From Hinthialibacter sp964556895 (GTDB lineage: Bacteria > Hinthialibacterota > Hinthialibacteria > Hinthialibacterales > Hinthialibacteraceae), in the NCBI GenBank assembly GCA_964556895.1, contig CAZKYC010000011.1:9103-73102 (forward strand): a stretch of 64,000 nt of DNA. Reading direction: 5' to 3'. This document shows positions 25,655 to 34,156 of the stretch, one piece after another. The first letter of the stretch is position 1. The number at the start of each line of letters is the position of its first letter. Position numbers and translations under genes: made by a program. The notes under the pieces are model-generated. The model did no database searches. It was not told the DNA's origin and was given only the letters and a program-made list of their open reading frames with translations.

Positions 25655-26765
25655 ACCAGACCAGCGGCAATGGAAACACGGAGATCAAAAGGCTTCTCAG
25701 CCTGCCGCCCGGTGTGGTTTTGTCGGCAACCACATTGTCCTCGACCTGGCCGAAAAACAGATGGGCCAATTCTCCACCGTTTTCAAACACGGCCGTTTCA
25801 TCATCTAGTTGAAACACAACCCGTTGGCTTTCGGCTTTGATGTTGACATCACGCCAGGCTGTCTCGCCAACACGCTCTTCAATGAAAGGTTTGGCCCGCT
25901 CAAGTAGGCGCGCCGCTTGAATGATCAACACCGTACCATCAAATGAAACTAAGCGCCGAATTTTGGTGCGCCAATGACCGGGGATAAGTGAATTATCATG
26001 AGATAGGTAAACAAACCGTTCGCAGCCAATTTGATTAAAGCAGTGTTTTACAAATTCAGAAAAGGCGAGGGGCGAGCCTGCCCAATCATGCAGCCGCGCT
26101 GTGTCGCCGTCAATCTGAATGACAGCGAATCCGACGACGGCGTCTCTATCTTTGACGACCCACCAGTCGGTATCACGATCCATCACCCATTTACACGCAA
26201 ATAGGGCTTCGAGGTCTTCTTTTGGCAACATGTACCGCGTGGGCAATGATTGGCGCAGTTCAGTGCACTGGCCCAAGTCTGACGATTGGGCGTACGAAAT
26301 TTCATATTGAGGGACATGGTCGTCGATGTCGCTTTTCTCTAACAAGAGTTCGCCAAAGCGCCCGCATTCGACCGCATGCATGCGCTTGTAGATGCCTTCG
26401 TCGCCAGAGATCAGCATGAGATCAGCGCCGCGCTCGACGCTGCGCTCAACCGCGTCGCTCATAAGTTTCGACGCATACCCCTTGCCTCTGGCTTCAGGCA
26501 AAGAAGCCACCGCGCCGATACCAGCGACTTTGGTCTGTATCCCGCCCAGGGTGACAGGGCGGATAGAGGTCGCGACATGAGAGACGATTTTGCCGCCGTC
26601 TTTGATTACACGCACCATATCGCGGTTATCAAGCGATACATGGCGCGGGTAGTCGCTGGCCATATCGCCGCCATTGGGGCGAAATACCTGATTAAGAAAA
26701 GACACGAGTTTGGGTAGGTCTGACGGCGCAATCGAGAGTGGGCCTTCGAATGATGAGTTTGTCAT
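25635..26765 (-). CDS. GNAT-family N-acetyltransferase, two-domain
   Basis: 376 residues. The N-terminal GNAT domain includes TKVAGIGAVASLPEARGKGYASKLM, the acetyl-CoA binding R/QxxGxG/A loop (ARGKGYA). A second GNAT-like half follows (residues 165-290), and a lipid-carrier-like C-terminal domain could cover the rest, recalling Eis-type enzymes. The substrate is unknown. It is co-transcribed with the methyltransferase downstream. Confidence 0.75.
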   Translation of the reverse strand: MTNSSFEGPLSIAPSDLPKLVSFLNQVFRPNGGDMASDYPRHVSLDNRDMVRVIKDGGKIVSHVATSIRPVTLGGIQTKVAGIGAVASLPEARGKGYASKLMSDAVERSVERGADLMLISGDEGIYKRMHAVECGRFGELLLEKSDIDDHVPQYEISYAQSSDLGQCTELRQSLPTRYMLPKEDLEALFACKWVMDRDTDWWVVKDRDAVVGFAVIQIDGDTARLHDWAGSPLAFSEFVKHCFNQIGCERFVYLSHDNSLIPGHWRTKIRRLVSFDGTVLIIQAARLLERAKPFIEERVGETAWRDVNIKAESQRVVFQLDDETAVFENGGELAHLFFGQVEDNVVADKTTPGGRLRSLLISVFPLPLVWYGLGYV

Positions 26766-26794
26766 AATGTTGAAAGAATATCACTGAAATCGAA

Positions 26795-26826
26795 GAAGGG
26801 GCAAGATCAGTTGATCTTGCCCCTTC
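26795..26826 (-). terminator. Strong hairpin terminator of the secreted-protein gene
   Basis: Perfect 15-bp stem GAAGGGGCAAGATCA / TGATCTTGCCCCTTC with a 2-base centre, 26 bp beyond the stop codon at 26852. It has no long U-run, but the stem is very stable and insulates the acetyltransferase gene downstream. Confidence 0.75.
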
Positions 26827-26851
26827 GGACTTACGTTACGTCAAGTTCGGC

Positions 26852-28483
26852 TTAGAGACCAGCCAAACGCGCGTCGAAGAAGGTTTCGCCATCAGCCCAT
26901 ACGCGGATGGAGAAGTCGTCAACGAGAGCGTCAAAGCCAGCAGTCTGGGCCACAACAAATGCGCCTGTGTTTGAGAAGGACACGGCTGTTGAGGCTTCCA
27001 CTTTTTGCCAGCTGTCATCGAGAAGCGCAGCGCTGCGCGAAGCGGCCAACGAGTTGGTGGTCGCGTCGTCGATCAGCATCAAGAAGGTGCCAGCGTCGCC
27101 GCTAACTTTCTTGACATAGGCTTCGATCGCGATAACGCCGGTTTCGACAGTACCCAAAATAGTCAGTACGTTTGAGGTTCCGCCAGTACCAGCCAAGAGC
27201 GCTGAACCCGCTGAGGTCGGAGTGCCGAAATTGTTGTCAGCATTCAACGCAGCAGCTGCAGCCTCATTGATTGGGCCTTGCCAGCCGGCCAAACCATCAG
27301 CCATGCTGCCATCAGCGCCAGCCAAGTCGAGCTTAGCATTCGGGTTAACCGCGAGTGAAGTCAGCGCCGGGGAATTCAACACATGGTAGCTTTCAATGGT
27401 GACAGTACCTGTGCCGCCCAACGGGGTGACTTGTAAGCCGGTGGTGACGGTATCTTGAGTTGAACTCATGGTGAGAATCAACGTGTGAGATTGGCCAGCC
27501 GCCAGCGCGGTGTTTTTCGGGTTGGAGAAGTAGAGGTTTGAGGCGTCAATGCCGCCGTCAAAACCAATTACCGCAAGCCCGATATCGGTGCTGGTCGCTG
27601 AGTAGGTAACAACCAATGTGACGGTGTCGCCAGGAGCGTCAACCGCAGGACCAACGATGAAGGTTTGGTCGGCGTCGCCGCTTTCAGCGTAAGGAATTGA
27701 AGCGATGCTGCCAATGTTCCAGCCGCTGTTCAGGTCAAGAGCAACTGCCGGAGCAGCGATCATTTGAACAACGTCTGTGCTTGCGCCAGACTGGGCGCCG
27801 AGCGAAACAACAGCCGCGCCGTCAAAGGAATCGTCAGCACTGATGGTGTACGCGCCGCTTTCATCCAATGAGACGGTAAGGCCGCCCACTGAGCCGCCGA
27901 CATCGCCGATGGAGCGCGTGCGGAGACCAGTAACGCCTTCTGACAAGGACATTTCACCGATGGTGGCGATCAACGTCGCGCCGCCGCCCGGTGAACCGCC
28001 GCCTGTACCGCCCGGGCTGGTTCCGCCGCCCGCCGGCAACGCGCCGATGGAGCCGCTAACGGAAGAGCCAGGAACGATGCCTTGCAGCAAGAAGTTGTCT
28101 GCTTGCAAGCCGGCGAAGAGGTTACCTGGGTTGGGACGAGCATCAATCATGAATTCGCTGTAAAAAATTTGGGTTTCAGCGACTTCAGCGCCCGCGGTGA
28201 AAGTAGCAACGCTGCTGCCAGCGTCGGCTTGTGACGGAATGCTAACCACACCGTCGGTGACTGAGACAGAGCCATCTACGCTAACGTCCACAGAAGCGTT
28301 TTCGTCGCTGCTGAAGAAGTCGCCCAGATCAAAGGCGTTTTCGCCCGCCGCTGTTCCGTCAGGACCAACTGGAAGTACGATATCCGGCGTGTCATTCGCC
28401 TCAATCGTTTCCGCCAATACTGCTCCTGAAAAGACACACAGCGCCATTGCCCCGCTCAATGCGAGAATCGGCAATCTTTTCAT
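26852..28483 (-). CDS. Secreted beta-rich protein of unknown function
   Basis: 543 residues with a signal peptide MKRLPILALSGAMALCVFSG ending ALA-ET. The mature protein is acidic, Ala/Gly/Thr/Ser-rich and very poor in lysine. A Gly/Pro-rich linker lies near residues 153-172. The C-terminal ~150 residues (GWQGPINEAAAAALN... DDFSIRVWADGE) resemble the jelly-roll carbohydrate-binding modules of the CBM4/9 kind. A consensus promoter, GGAG ribosome site, long leader and strong terminator suggest high expression. It could be a surface-layer or glycan-binding protein. I do not recognise the family. Confidence 0.65.
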   Translation of the reverse strand: MKRLPILALSGAMALCVFSGAVLAETIEANDTPDIVLPVGPDGTAAGENAFDLGDFFSSDENASVDVSVDGSVSVTDGVVSIPSQADAGSSVATFTAGAEVAETQIFYSEFMIDARPNPGNLFAGLQADNFLLQGIVPGSSVSGSIGALPAGGGTSPGGTGGGSPGGGATLIATIGEMSLSEGVTGLRTRSIGDVGGSVGGLTVSLDESGAYTISADDSFDGAAVVSLGAQSGASTDVVQMIAAPAVALDLNSGWNIGSIASIPYAESGDADQTFIVGPAVDAPGDTVTLVVTYSATSTDIGLAVIGFDGGIDASNLYFSNPKNTALAAGQSHTLILTMSSTQDTVTTGLQVTPLGGTGTVTIESYHVLNSPALTSLAVNPNAKLDLAGADGSMADGLAGWQGPINEAAAAALNADNNFGTPTSAGSALLAGTGGTSNVLTILGTVETGVIAIEAYVKKVSGDAGTFLMLIDDATTNSLAASRSAALLDDSWQKVEASTAVSFSNTGAFVVAQTAGFDALVDDFSIRVWADGETFFDARLAGL

Positions 28484-28625
28484 TATGGTACTCTCCTTTC
28501 AAAAACCTTAGAAAAATGGTTTGGTGTTTCCCACCAATAAAATCTTCAAAATATATAAATTGTCGCCGATTCCTCCTTGGTTTTTGATCTTTCGTATCTT
28601 TCAAAGAGATTTCATAAACAGCTTA

Positions 28626-28654
28626 ACTATATGATACCTGTCTCCAGGTGTCAA
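28626..28654 (-). promoter_or_regulatory. Consensus sigma-70 promoter for the secreted protein gene
   Basis: On the minus strand TTGACA (28649-28654) and TATAGT (28626-28631) are separated by exactly 17 bp. The spacer contains the dyad ACCTG-GAGA-CAGGT, a possible operator. The predicted start near 28619 leaves a leader of about 135 nt with a hairpin TTGGTG/CACCAA (28521-28537) before the GGAG site. The rest of the 28655-28899 gap is AT-rich with no other feature seen. Confidence 0.75.
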
Positions 28655-28899
28655 GGCAATTTATAAAAAACCTTTGGTTTTCACGGTAATTATTTGACTC
28701 CCGCAAAATCTTACCCATTACAAATCATCTAAAGTGTGTATAAGTTACCAAAAATTAAATCCAATTTCAAGAGGAAATTTAAAAAATAACGGGATTTTAA
28801 CAAAAAATTTAGAGCATTTGCCAAATTCCAGCTTTACTTTGGGTTTTCATTGCGCATATTATCAGTAAAACGGGCAGAATTATAGCCTATTTGAACGAA

Positions 28900-31356
28900 A
28901 TGAGCGATTCTAAGCCAATAAATCAACATCCCTTACTCAAAACGAGCCGCTCTCGACCCATGGTGGTTTTGGCGTTGGGGTATTGTATTGGCGTTATTGC
29001 GGCTTCTTTTTTTCCTGCTCCACCAGTTCTATTGCTGGTTACGGCTGTGGTTCTGCCGTTTCTGGCGGTAATTGCGGTATGTTCTGGAAGGTTAGAAGCC
29101 AATCGAAAGCATGTGTGGGGGTTGTTGGTTCTCATGGCCGCTTTTATTGGCGGAATGCGAATGCAGTCGCAGCTTGACGCCTGGGCGCTATTACAAAACC
29201 AGGTAGTAGAAGAAGCGCAACGCGGGGACGTATTAATAACTGGCGCGTTGGCCGAAGCGAACCATTATGGTTCGCGCGCGCAACTTGTTCTTACCAATGT
29301 CTCTGTTGAAAAATGGGGACGCTCTCAACGCTTCCCTAGCGACTTGATCGTGAGAACGGGGCTGCTCGCCCATGAGGCGTCAATCGGCGATCAGATTCAA
29401 TTCACGGGCCGCATCACCCCCATTCGCAGGCCGCGCGTCGAGGCCGGGTTCGACTTTCAACAATACCGTCATTCACAAAACATCTTCGCTGAATCGTATG
29501 TCAGCCCCGAAGCGGTTCGAGTGACATCCCGGCCTTCGGTCTCGGTTCGTTCCGCCGCCTATTGGGCGCAGGATCAAGTCAAGACTCGGCTCTTTTCCGA
29601 TACGACAAACGATGAACAGCGCTCCCTGATCACGGGCCTGCTTTCATCCATCGCGTTGGGCATTCGCTCGGGCGCGCCGCCGTCGTTGACAACCATGCTT
29701 CACGCGTCGGGTCTGGCCCATATCACCTCGATCAGCGGGCTGCATGTCTCGCTTGTGTTGTTTGGCTTCGCCTATGTGCTGAAGTGTGTTGGGCTGCGCC
29801 GCCGCTGGGCGGGAGCGCTGACCGTTATTGTTGCGGTTCTTTATTTGTGTTTGGTTGGCTTTCGCGTGCCGACAGTGCGCGCTGCGCTAATGGCGTTTGT
29901 CTTGATTGGCGGGTATTTCACTGAGCGCCGGGTTGATTCGCTAAACTCGCTAGGCCTGGCGGCGCTGTTGGTTCTTTTGTATAACCCGGCTGAATTGTGG
30001 CTGCCGTCGTTCCAGTTGTCATTCACTGCTGTGTTGGCGCTGATCCTGTTTCATCCCGTACAACAATGCTTGTTTCAGCGTTTTCCTGCTGGGCTAAAAC
30101 AAACCGGCGAAGGCATGTTCGCTTCTGCGATAGTCATCACCGCGTTGGCCCCGTTTTCGTTGTACACCTTTCACAATGTCACTCCCGCCGCCATCGTCGG
30201 CAACTTGATCGCCGTCCCGATATTGGGCGTCTTGCTGCCGCTTACCTATATATGGTTGGTTGCAAGTTTGCTTCCGTTCGCAATTCTGACCGATGCAATC
30301 GGCTGGGCATTGATGGTTGTCAGCAACGCCTTGTTATGGACGATACAAACCTCAGCGGCTGATGGAGCGTTTCAGTTTACGGTCGCGTTTCCTGGCGTTG
30401 CATGTCTCGCGGCTGGATTTTTGGCGCTGCTGTTGTTGGGCCGACCGTTGTTGCATTGGGCGATGATCGGGCAAATGCGAGTTCTGAATCTGCATATCGC
30501 TTTATTACTCTTCATTGTTGCTGGGCTGCTGTATGGCGTCCGTCTTGCGCCCAACCAGTTGCGGGTGGATTTTGTCGCGCTTGGCCAAGGCGACTGTATT
30601 CTCGTCCGAACGCCAAACGACAGATCAATCTTGATCGACGGCGGGCCAAAACCGTCTGCATCGTCGACCCGTCAATACACCCAACTCGAAGAATTCTTGC
30701 TCGCCCAGGGCGTAAACCATCTTGACGCCATCGTTTTAACTCACCCTCAAAGCGACCACATTGGCGCGCTGCCCCAGGTGGTGCGCAGGTTCTCTGTGAC
30801 AACCGTATTTGAAGGCGCCACTGGCGGCGAGATAACTTCATATCGCGAGTTGATTGACGCGATTGAAGAGCGCGGTGTTCAGCGGCAGTCTGTAAGCCAA
30901 GGCGATTCGTTCAAAATCGACGGCGTGATCTTCTGGGCGCTCAGCCCGGCTGATAGGCAAACCGAAAGCGACGTCAACGAACAGTCATTGGTTTTATGGA
31001 TGCGTTGGAAAAAGTTTGACGCAGTCTTCACTGGCGACATTGGCGCCAAAACCGAACAACGCCTCGCCGCGCAATTCGACAATTGGGACGCTGACGTGTT
31101 AAAAGTCGCCCACCATGGCAGCCGCTATTCAACCAGCGAGGAGTTCCTTCGCGAGACGATGCCCGAAGTGGCGGTCATTCAAACCGGGCGCAATGCGTAT
31201 GGACATCCACACATTGATACGCGCCAGCGGTTGTATGACATCAACGCCCATGTTTTGCGCACCGATTACGACGGCAGCATCCACCTCAAAACCAACGGCG
31301 ACGAATACCGCCTCTACGCCTCCCGCAGCAACCGGCTGTATTTGGTTAGGGATTGA
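28900..31356 (+). CDS. comEC: ComEC/Rec2-family DNA uptake channel protein
   Basis: Inner-membrane channel for transforming single-stranded DNA. The N-terminal part carries DUF4131-like segments. The Competence domain core includes LHASGLAHITSISGLHVSLV and GFRVPTVRAALMAFV. The C-terminal metallo-beta-lactamase domain has VDFVALGQGDCILVRTPN, ILIDGG, LTHPQSDHIGAL and KVAHHGSRYS. The length is about 818 aa, complete. ATG 28900 is preferred; a TTG at 28891 is also in frame. No other com genes are present, but the pseudopilin at 47 kb could belong to an uptake or secretion pilus. Confidence 0.92.
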   Translation: MSDSKPINQHPLLKTSRSRPMVVLALGYCIGVIAASFFPAPPVLLLVTAVVLPFLAVIAVCSGRLEANRKHVWGLLVLMAAFIGGMRMQSQLDAWALLQNQVVEEAQRGDVLITGALAEANHYGSRAQLVLTNVSVEKWGRSQRFPSDLIVRTGLLAHEASIGDQIQFTGRITPIRRPRVEAGFDFQQYRHSQNIFAESYVSPEAVRVTSRPSVSVRSAAYWAQDQVKTRLFSDTTNDEQRSLITGLLSSIALGIRSGAPPSLTTMLHASGLAHITSISGLHVSLVLFGFAYVLKCVGLRRRWAGALTVIVAVLYLCLVGFRVPTVRAALMAFVLIGGYFTERRVDSLNSLGLAALLVLLYNPAELWLPSFQLSFTAVLALILFHPVQQCLFQRFPAGLKQTGEGMFASAIVITALAPFSLYTFHNVTPAAIVGNLIAVPILGVLLPLTYIWLVASLLPFAILTDAIGWALMVVSNALLWTIQTSAADGAFQFTVAFPGVACLAAGFLALLLLGRPLLHWAMIGQMRVLNLHIALLLFIVAGLLYGVRLAPNQLRVDFVALGQGDCILVRTPNDRSILIDGGPKPSASSTRQYTQLEEFLLAQGVNHLDAIVLTHPQSDHIGALPQVVRRFSVTTVFEGATGGEITSYRELIDAIEERGVQRQSVSQGDSFKIDGVIFWALSPADRQTESDVNEQSLVLWMRWKKFDAVFTGDIGAKTEQRLAAQFDNWDADVLKVAHHGSRYSTSEEFLRETMPEVAVIQTGRNAYGHPHIDTRQRLYDINAHVLRTDYDGSIHLKTNGDEYRLYASRSNRLYLVRD

Positions 31357-31411
31357 ACACTGAAGCAACAAGTTTCAGGCGATTTTTTCCTCGCCCTCTT
31401 TCCGCCCTTAT

Positions 31412-31432
31412 GGGCAGGCCTGCGGCCTGCCC
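31412..31432. terminator. Hairpin between convergent comEC and glnB
   Basis: GGGCAGGCC-TGC-GGCCTGCCC, a perfect 9-bp stem, nested in a wider GCGATTTT / GAAAATCGC pairing. It sits between the 3' ends of comEC (+) and glnB (-). A second GC-rich pairing TTCGGCG / CGCCGAA at about 31518-31546 lies closer to glnB and may be its own terminator. Confidence 0.6.
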
Positions 31433-31565
31433 CGCAAGAACAAACTGAAAATCGCCCCATCGTGAGTTGAAGCAAAAAAAATCCGCACCATGCTTGATGC
31501 GGATTGGTAGTCAAACGTTCGGCGAGGACGACCCCGCCCCCGCCGAAGCATGTTTACGATAGATG

Positions 31566-31904
31566 TTAGAGCGCTTCGTCTGAACGCTCGCCCGTGCGGA
31601 TGCGCACCGCATCGCTGAGATCATAGATAAACATCTTGCCGTCGCCGACCTGGCCGGTGTTGACCGCGCTGCGAACGGTGTCGATTACGCGTTCGGTCAT
31701 GTCTTTTTTGACAACGACTTCCACCTTGATCTTGGGCTGAAACTCAACAGTATACTCGCGCCCGCGATAAATCTCCTGATGGCCGCGCTGGCGGCCATAG
31801 CCGCGAACTTCGGTCACGGTCATGCCGACGATGCCGAGTTCTTCGAGCGCGGTCTTCAACGCGTCTAGTTTATGAGGGCGAATGATGGCTTCAATTTTGT
31901 TCAT
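31566..31904 (-). CDS. glnB: Nitrogen regulatory protein P-II (first module)
   Basis: 112-residue P-II trimer subunit. The T-loop has the uridylylatable tyrosine region RGREYTVEFQPK, the B-loop is NTGQVGDGKMF, and the C-terminal signature is VRIRTGERSDEAL. It binds 2-oxoglutarate and ATP/ADP and gates the ammonium channel. It starts 4 bp after the amtB stop, the classic amtB-glnK arrangement, so GlnK-type function is likely. Confidence 0.93.
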   Translation of the reverse strand: MNKIEAIIRPHKLDALKTALEELGIVGMTVTEVRGYGRQRGHQEIYRGREYTVEFQPKIKVEVVVKKDMTERVIDTVRSAVNTGQVGDGKMFIYDLSDAVRIRTGERSDEAL

Positions 31905-31908
31905 GGTG

Positions 31909-33273
31909 TCACTCCTTGTAAGAACCCATCGGGCTCATTCCCGTATCAGAATGATTATACGCCACTTCGCCGTGGACGCTTAGGTCGAGGCCTGTGGTTT
32001 CGTCTTGTTCGCTGACGCGCAACGGCATGACCAGACCGATGATCTTTAAGAAGATGAAGGTCAAAATGCCCGCCCAGGCGGCGGCGGCGATAACGCTGAC
32101 GAACTGGATCCACACCTGGTTGGCGTTGCCCATGATCAGGCCTTCCGCGCCGACGGTGGCGAAGATACCCGTGGCGAGCGCGCCCCAGCTGCCAGCCAGG
32201 CCGTGGACGCCAAACACGTCGAGTGAGTCGTCATAGTTAAACATGGGCTTTAAGGTATTCACGCCGATGAAACTGAACACGCCGGCGCCAACGCCAATGG
32301 CGAGGGCAGGCAAGACTTCCACCCAGCCTGCGGCGGGGGTGATGCCGACCAGGCCAGCGACCGCGCCCGTTGCGCAACCCAACAGGGTGGGTTTGCCGTT
32401 GGTGATCCATTCAATTAAGGCCCAGGTGAGGCCCGCGGCGGCGGCGGCGCTGTTGGTGTTGATAAACGCCAAGGCCGCGAGGCCGTCAGCCGCCAGGGCG
32501 CTGCCCGCGTTAAAGCCAAACCAGCCTACCCACAGAAGCGAGGCGCCGATTAGCGTCAACACGATGCTGTGAGGCGGCTTGATGCTTTTGGGGAAGCCGG
32601 CGCGCGGACCAATCACCAAACACGCGACCAGCGCAGAAAACCCTGAACTGATGTGAACGACGGTTCCGCCTGCGAAGTCGAGCGCATGGCTGTCGCCCCA
32701 CAGGCCGCCTGGCCCTAACCAGCCGCCGCCCCACACCCAGTGGCACAGAGGGGCGTACACACAGGTCGTCCAGAGCAGCATGAAGACCACATACGCGCTG
32801 AAGGCCATGCGTTCGGCGATGGCGCCGCTAATCAGCGCGAAGGTGATGATGGCGAACGTGCCTTGGAACATCACCCACAGAAAATGGGGGATGCTCAGCC
32901 CGGGCGCCACGTCTTCGTAGGTGATGCCTTGCAGGCCGACATAATTCAGCCCGCCAACAAACTGTCCTACATCGTCGCCGAACGACAACGAGTAGCCCAA
33001 CAACACCCAGTGGATGCTGATGACGCATAGCGCAAAGAAACTATGCATCAACGTCGAAAGAACATTGCGTTGGCTGACGAGACCGCCATAGAACAACGCC
33101 AGTCCGGGCGCCGTCATCATAATGACGAACGCGGTCGATACCAGAATCCAGGCGGTATCGCCTTTGTCGAGTGCGGTTTCATCTTGCGCCAACGCCGGGA
33201 CCGCCGCCAGGGCCAATAAAACCGCCATAAAACCGATACGTCTTAGAACGAGAGATGCTTCAACACATTTCAT
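31909..33273 (-). CDS. amtB: Ammonium transporter (first module)
   Basis: Trimeric ammonium channel with a cleaved signal peptide (MKCVEASLVLRRIGFMAVLL...ALAQDE) and eleven helices. The start at 33273 follows GGGAGG; an in-frame start at 33351 would add 26 hydrophilic residues before the signal and is rejected. The twin pore histidines lie in GGTVVHISSGFSAL and DVFGVHGLAGSWG. The N-terminal helix GLALFYGGLVSQRNVLS is the E. coli AmtB style. It is followed by glnB at 4 bp. No sigma-54 site was found upstream; a MITE fragment lies 180 bp away. Confidence 0.93.
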   Translation of the reverse strand: MKCVEASLVLRRIGFMAVLLALAAVPALAQDETALDKGDTAWILVSTAFVIMMTAPGLALFYGGLVSQRNVLSTLMHSFFALCVISIHWVLLGYSLSFGDDVGQFVGGLNYVGLQGITYEDVAPGLSIPHFLWVMFQGTFAIITFALISGAIAERMAFSAYVVFMLLWTTCVYAPLCHWVWGGGWLGPGGLWGDSHALDFAGGTVVHISSGFSALVACLVIGPRAGFPKSIKPPHSIVLTLIGASLLWVGWFGFNAGSALAADGLAALAFINTNSAAAAAGLTWALIEWITNGKPTLLGCATGAVAGLVGITPAAGWVEVLPALAIGVGAGVFSFIGVNTLKPMFNYDDSLDVFGVHGLAGSWGALATGIFATVGAEGLIMGNANQVWIQFVSVIAAAAWAGILTFIFLKIIGLVMPLRVSEQDETTGLDLSVHGEVAYNHSDTGMSPMGSYKE

Positions 33274-33456
33274 GGGGGTAACCTCCCAGAAAGAATAAGA
33301 TAGTGTTTGATTATGCACATTGAACGAAATATTACAAGAAAGAGAGAGCATAAGACTGACAATAAAGTGCGGATTTAAGATAAATGAAATTAGTGAATTC
33401 GTTAGTTTCTAACTAATGTTCCGCTCAAAAAAACAACAAAAATGAATGAAAAATAA

Positions 33457-33634
33457 GGTTCTTCCGATATTTGAATACTTCCCTGAATTTGGTCAAAAAA
33501 ACGGTATTCGTCCTATCAATAATAGACAATCCAACTCAGGCATGGGTGCAACTCTGTGAGCGCCTGTGCAACAAAGCGGAGCGGCGCCGAAGCAAGCAGA
33601 GTTGTACCCATGCCAAATACAACGATAAAAAAAT
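33457..33634 (-). mobile_element. Family-1 MITE-like element, truncated copy C
   Basis: Starts GGTTCTTCCGATATTTG and follows copy B through the whole core hairpin (33539-33614) and the AAATACAACGATAAAAAAA tract, then similarity ends at about 33634. The last ~80 bases and the GGATGAGCC end are missing, so no target duplication can be assigned. It lies between the two amtB-glnB modules. Confidence 0.8.
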
Positions 33635-33684
33635 TATCCCCCAGAGGCGAGGGTATTCGCCTAAAAAATAACCCCTAATACAAA

Positions 33685-33706
33685 ACCGCCCCCAAGCGGG
33701 GGCGGT
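33685..33706 (-). terminator. Terminator of the second glnB
   Basis: ACCGCCCC / GGGGCGGT stem across a short CAAGCG loop, about 50 bp after the glnB stop (33759) on the minus strand and followed there by a TTTTG run. It separates the two ammonium modules. Confidence 0.7.
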
Positions 33707-33758
33707 CCGTAACGAGAGATACGATGCATTCTACGCCGGGCAATCCCCAGCGATTTGT

Positions 33759-34097
33759 TTACAGCGCTTCTTCTGAGCGTTCGCCGGTGCGGATGCGAAC
33801 CGCGTCAACAATCGAGTAGATGAAGATTTTGCCGTCGCCGACCTGTCCGGTGTTGACCGCGTTGCGAATCACGTCGACAACGCGTTCGGTCAAGTCTGAT
33901 TTCACAGCAATCTCAACTTTAATCTTGGGTTGAAAGGCCACTGTATACTCACGGCCGCGATACAACTCGTGGTGTCCGCGTTGACGGCCAAAGCCGCGTA
34001 CTTCGCTGACCGTCATGCCCGTCACGCCCAACTCTTCTAAGGAAGTTCTGAGGTCTTCCAGTTTGTGAGGACGAATAATCGCTTCTACTTTATTCAT
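33759..34097 (-). CDS. glnB: Nitrogen regulatory protein P-II (second module)
   Basis: 112 residues, strongly similar to the first P-II: RGREYTVAFQPK T-loop with tyrosine, NTGQVGDGKIF, and VRIRTGERSEEAL at the end. Differences are mainly conservative, so both should sense 2-oxoglutarate and be modifiable. It follows the second amtB by 59 bp. The two modules probably arose by acquisition of two different transporters, each with its partner. Confidence 0.93.
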   Translation of the reverse strand: MNKVEAIIRPHKLEDLRTSLEELGVTGMTVSEVRGFGRQRGHHELYRGREYTVAFQPKIKVEIAVKSDLTERVVDVIRNAVNTGQVGDGKIFIYSIVDAVRIRTGERSEEAL

Positions 34098-34156
34098 TAT
34101 TGTTATCTCCTTAGCGTCTGGTTCAATTCAATCTGATTTCACTCAACCAGCCTGAA

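Noticed and set aside
28401..28604. An ORF over the leader of the secreted protein gene
   Set aside because: It overlaps the ribosome site and signal peptide of the real gene in another frame and has no homology or start signal.
28501..28620. A c-di-GMP or other known riboswitch in the leader
   Set aside because: The conserved GEMM sequence blocks are absent; only a small hairpin is visible.
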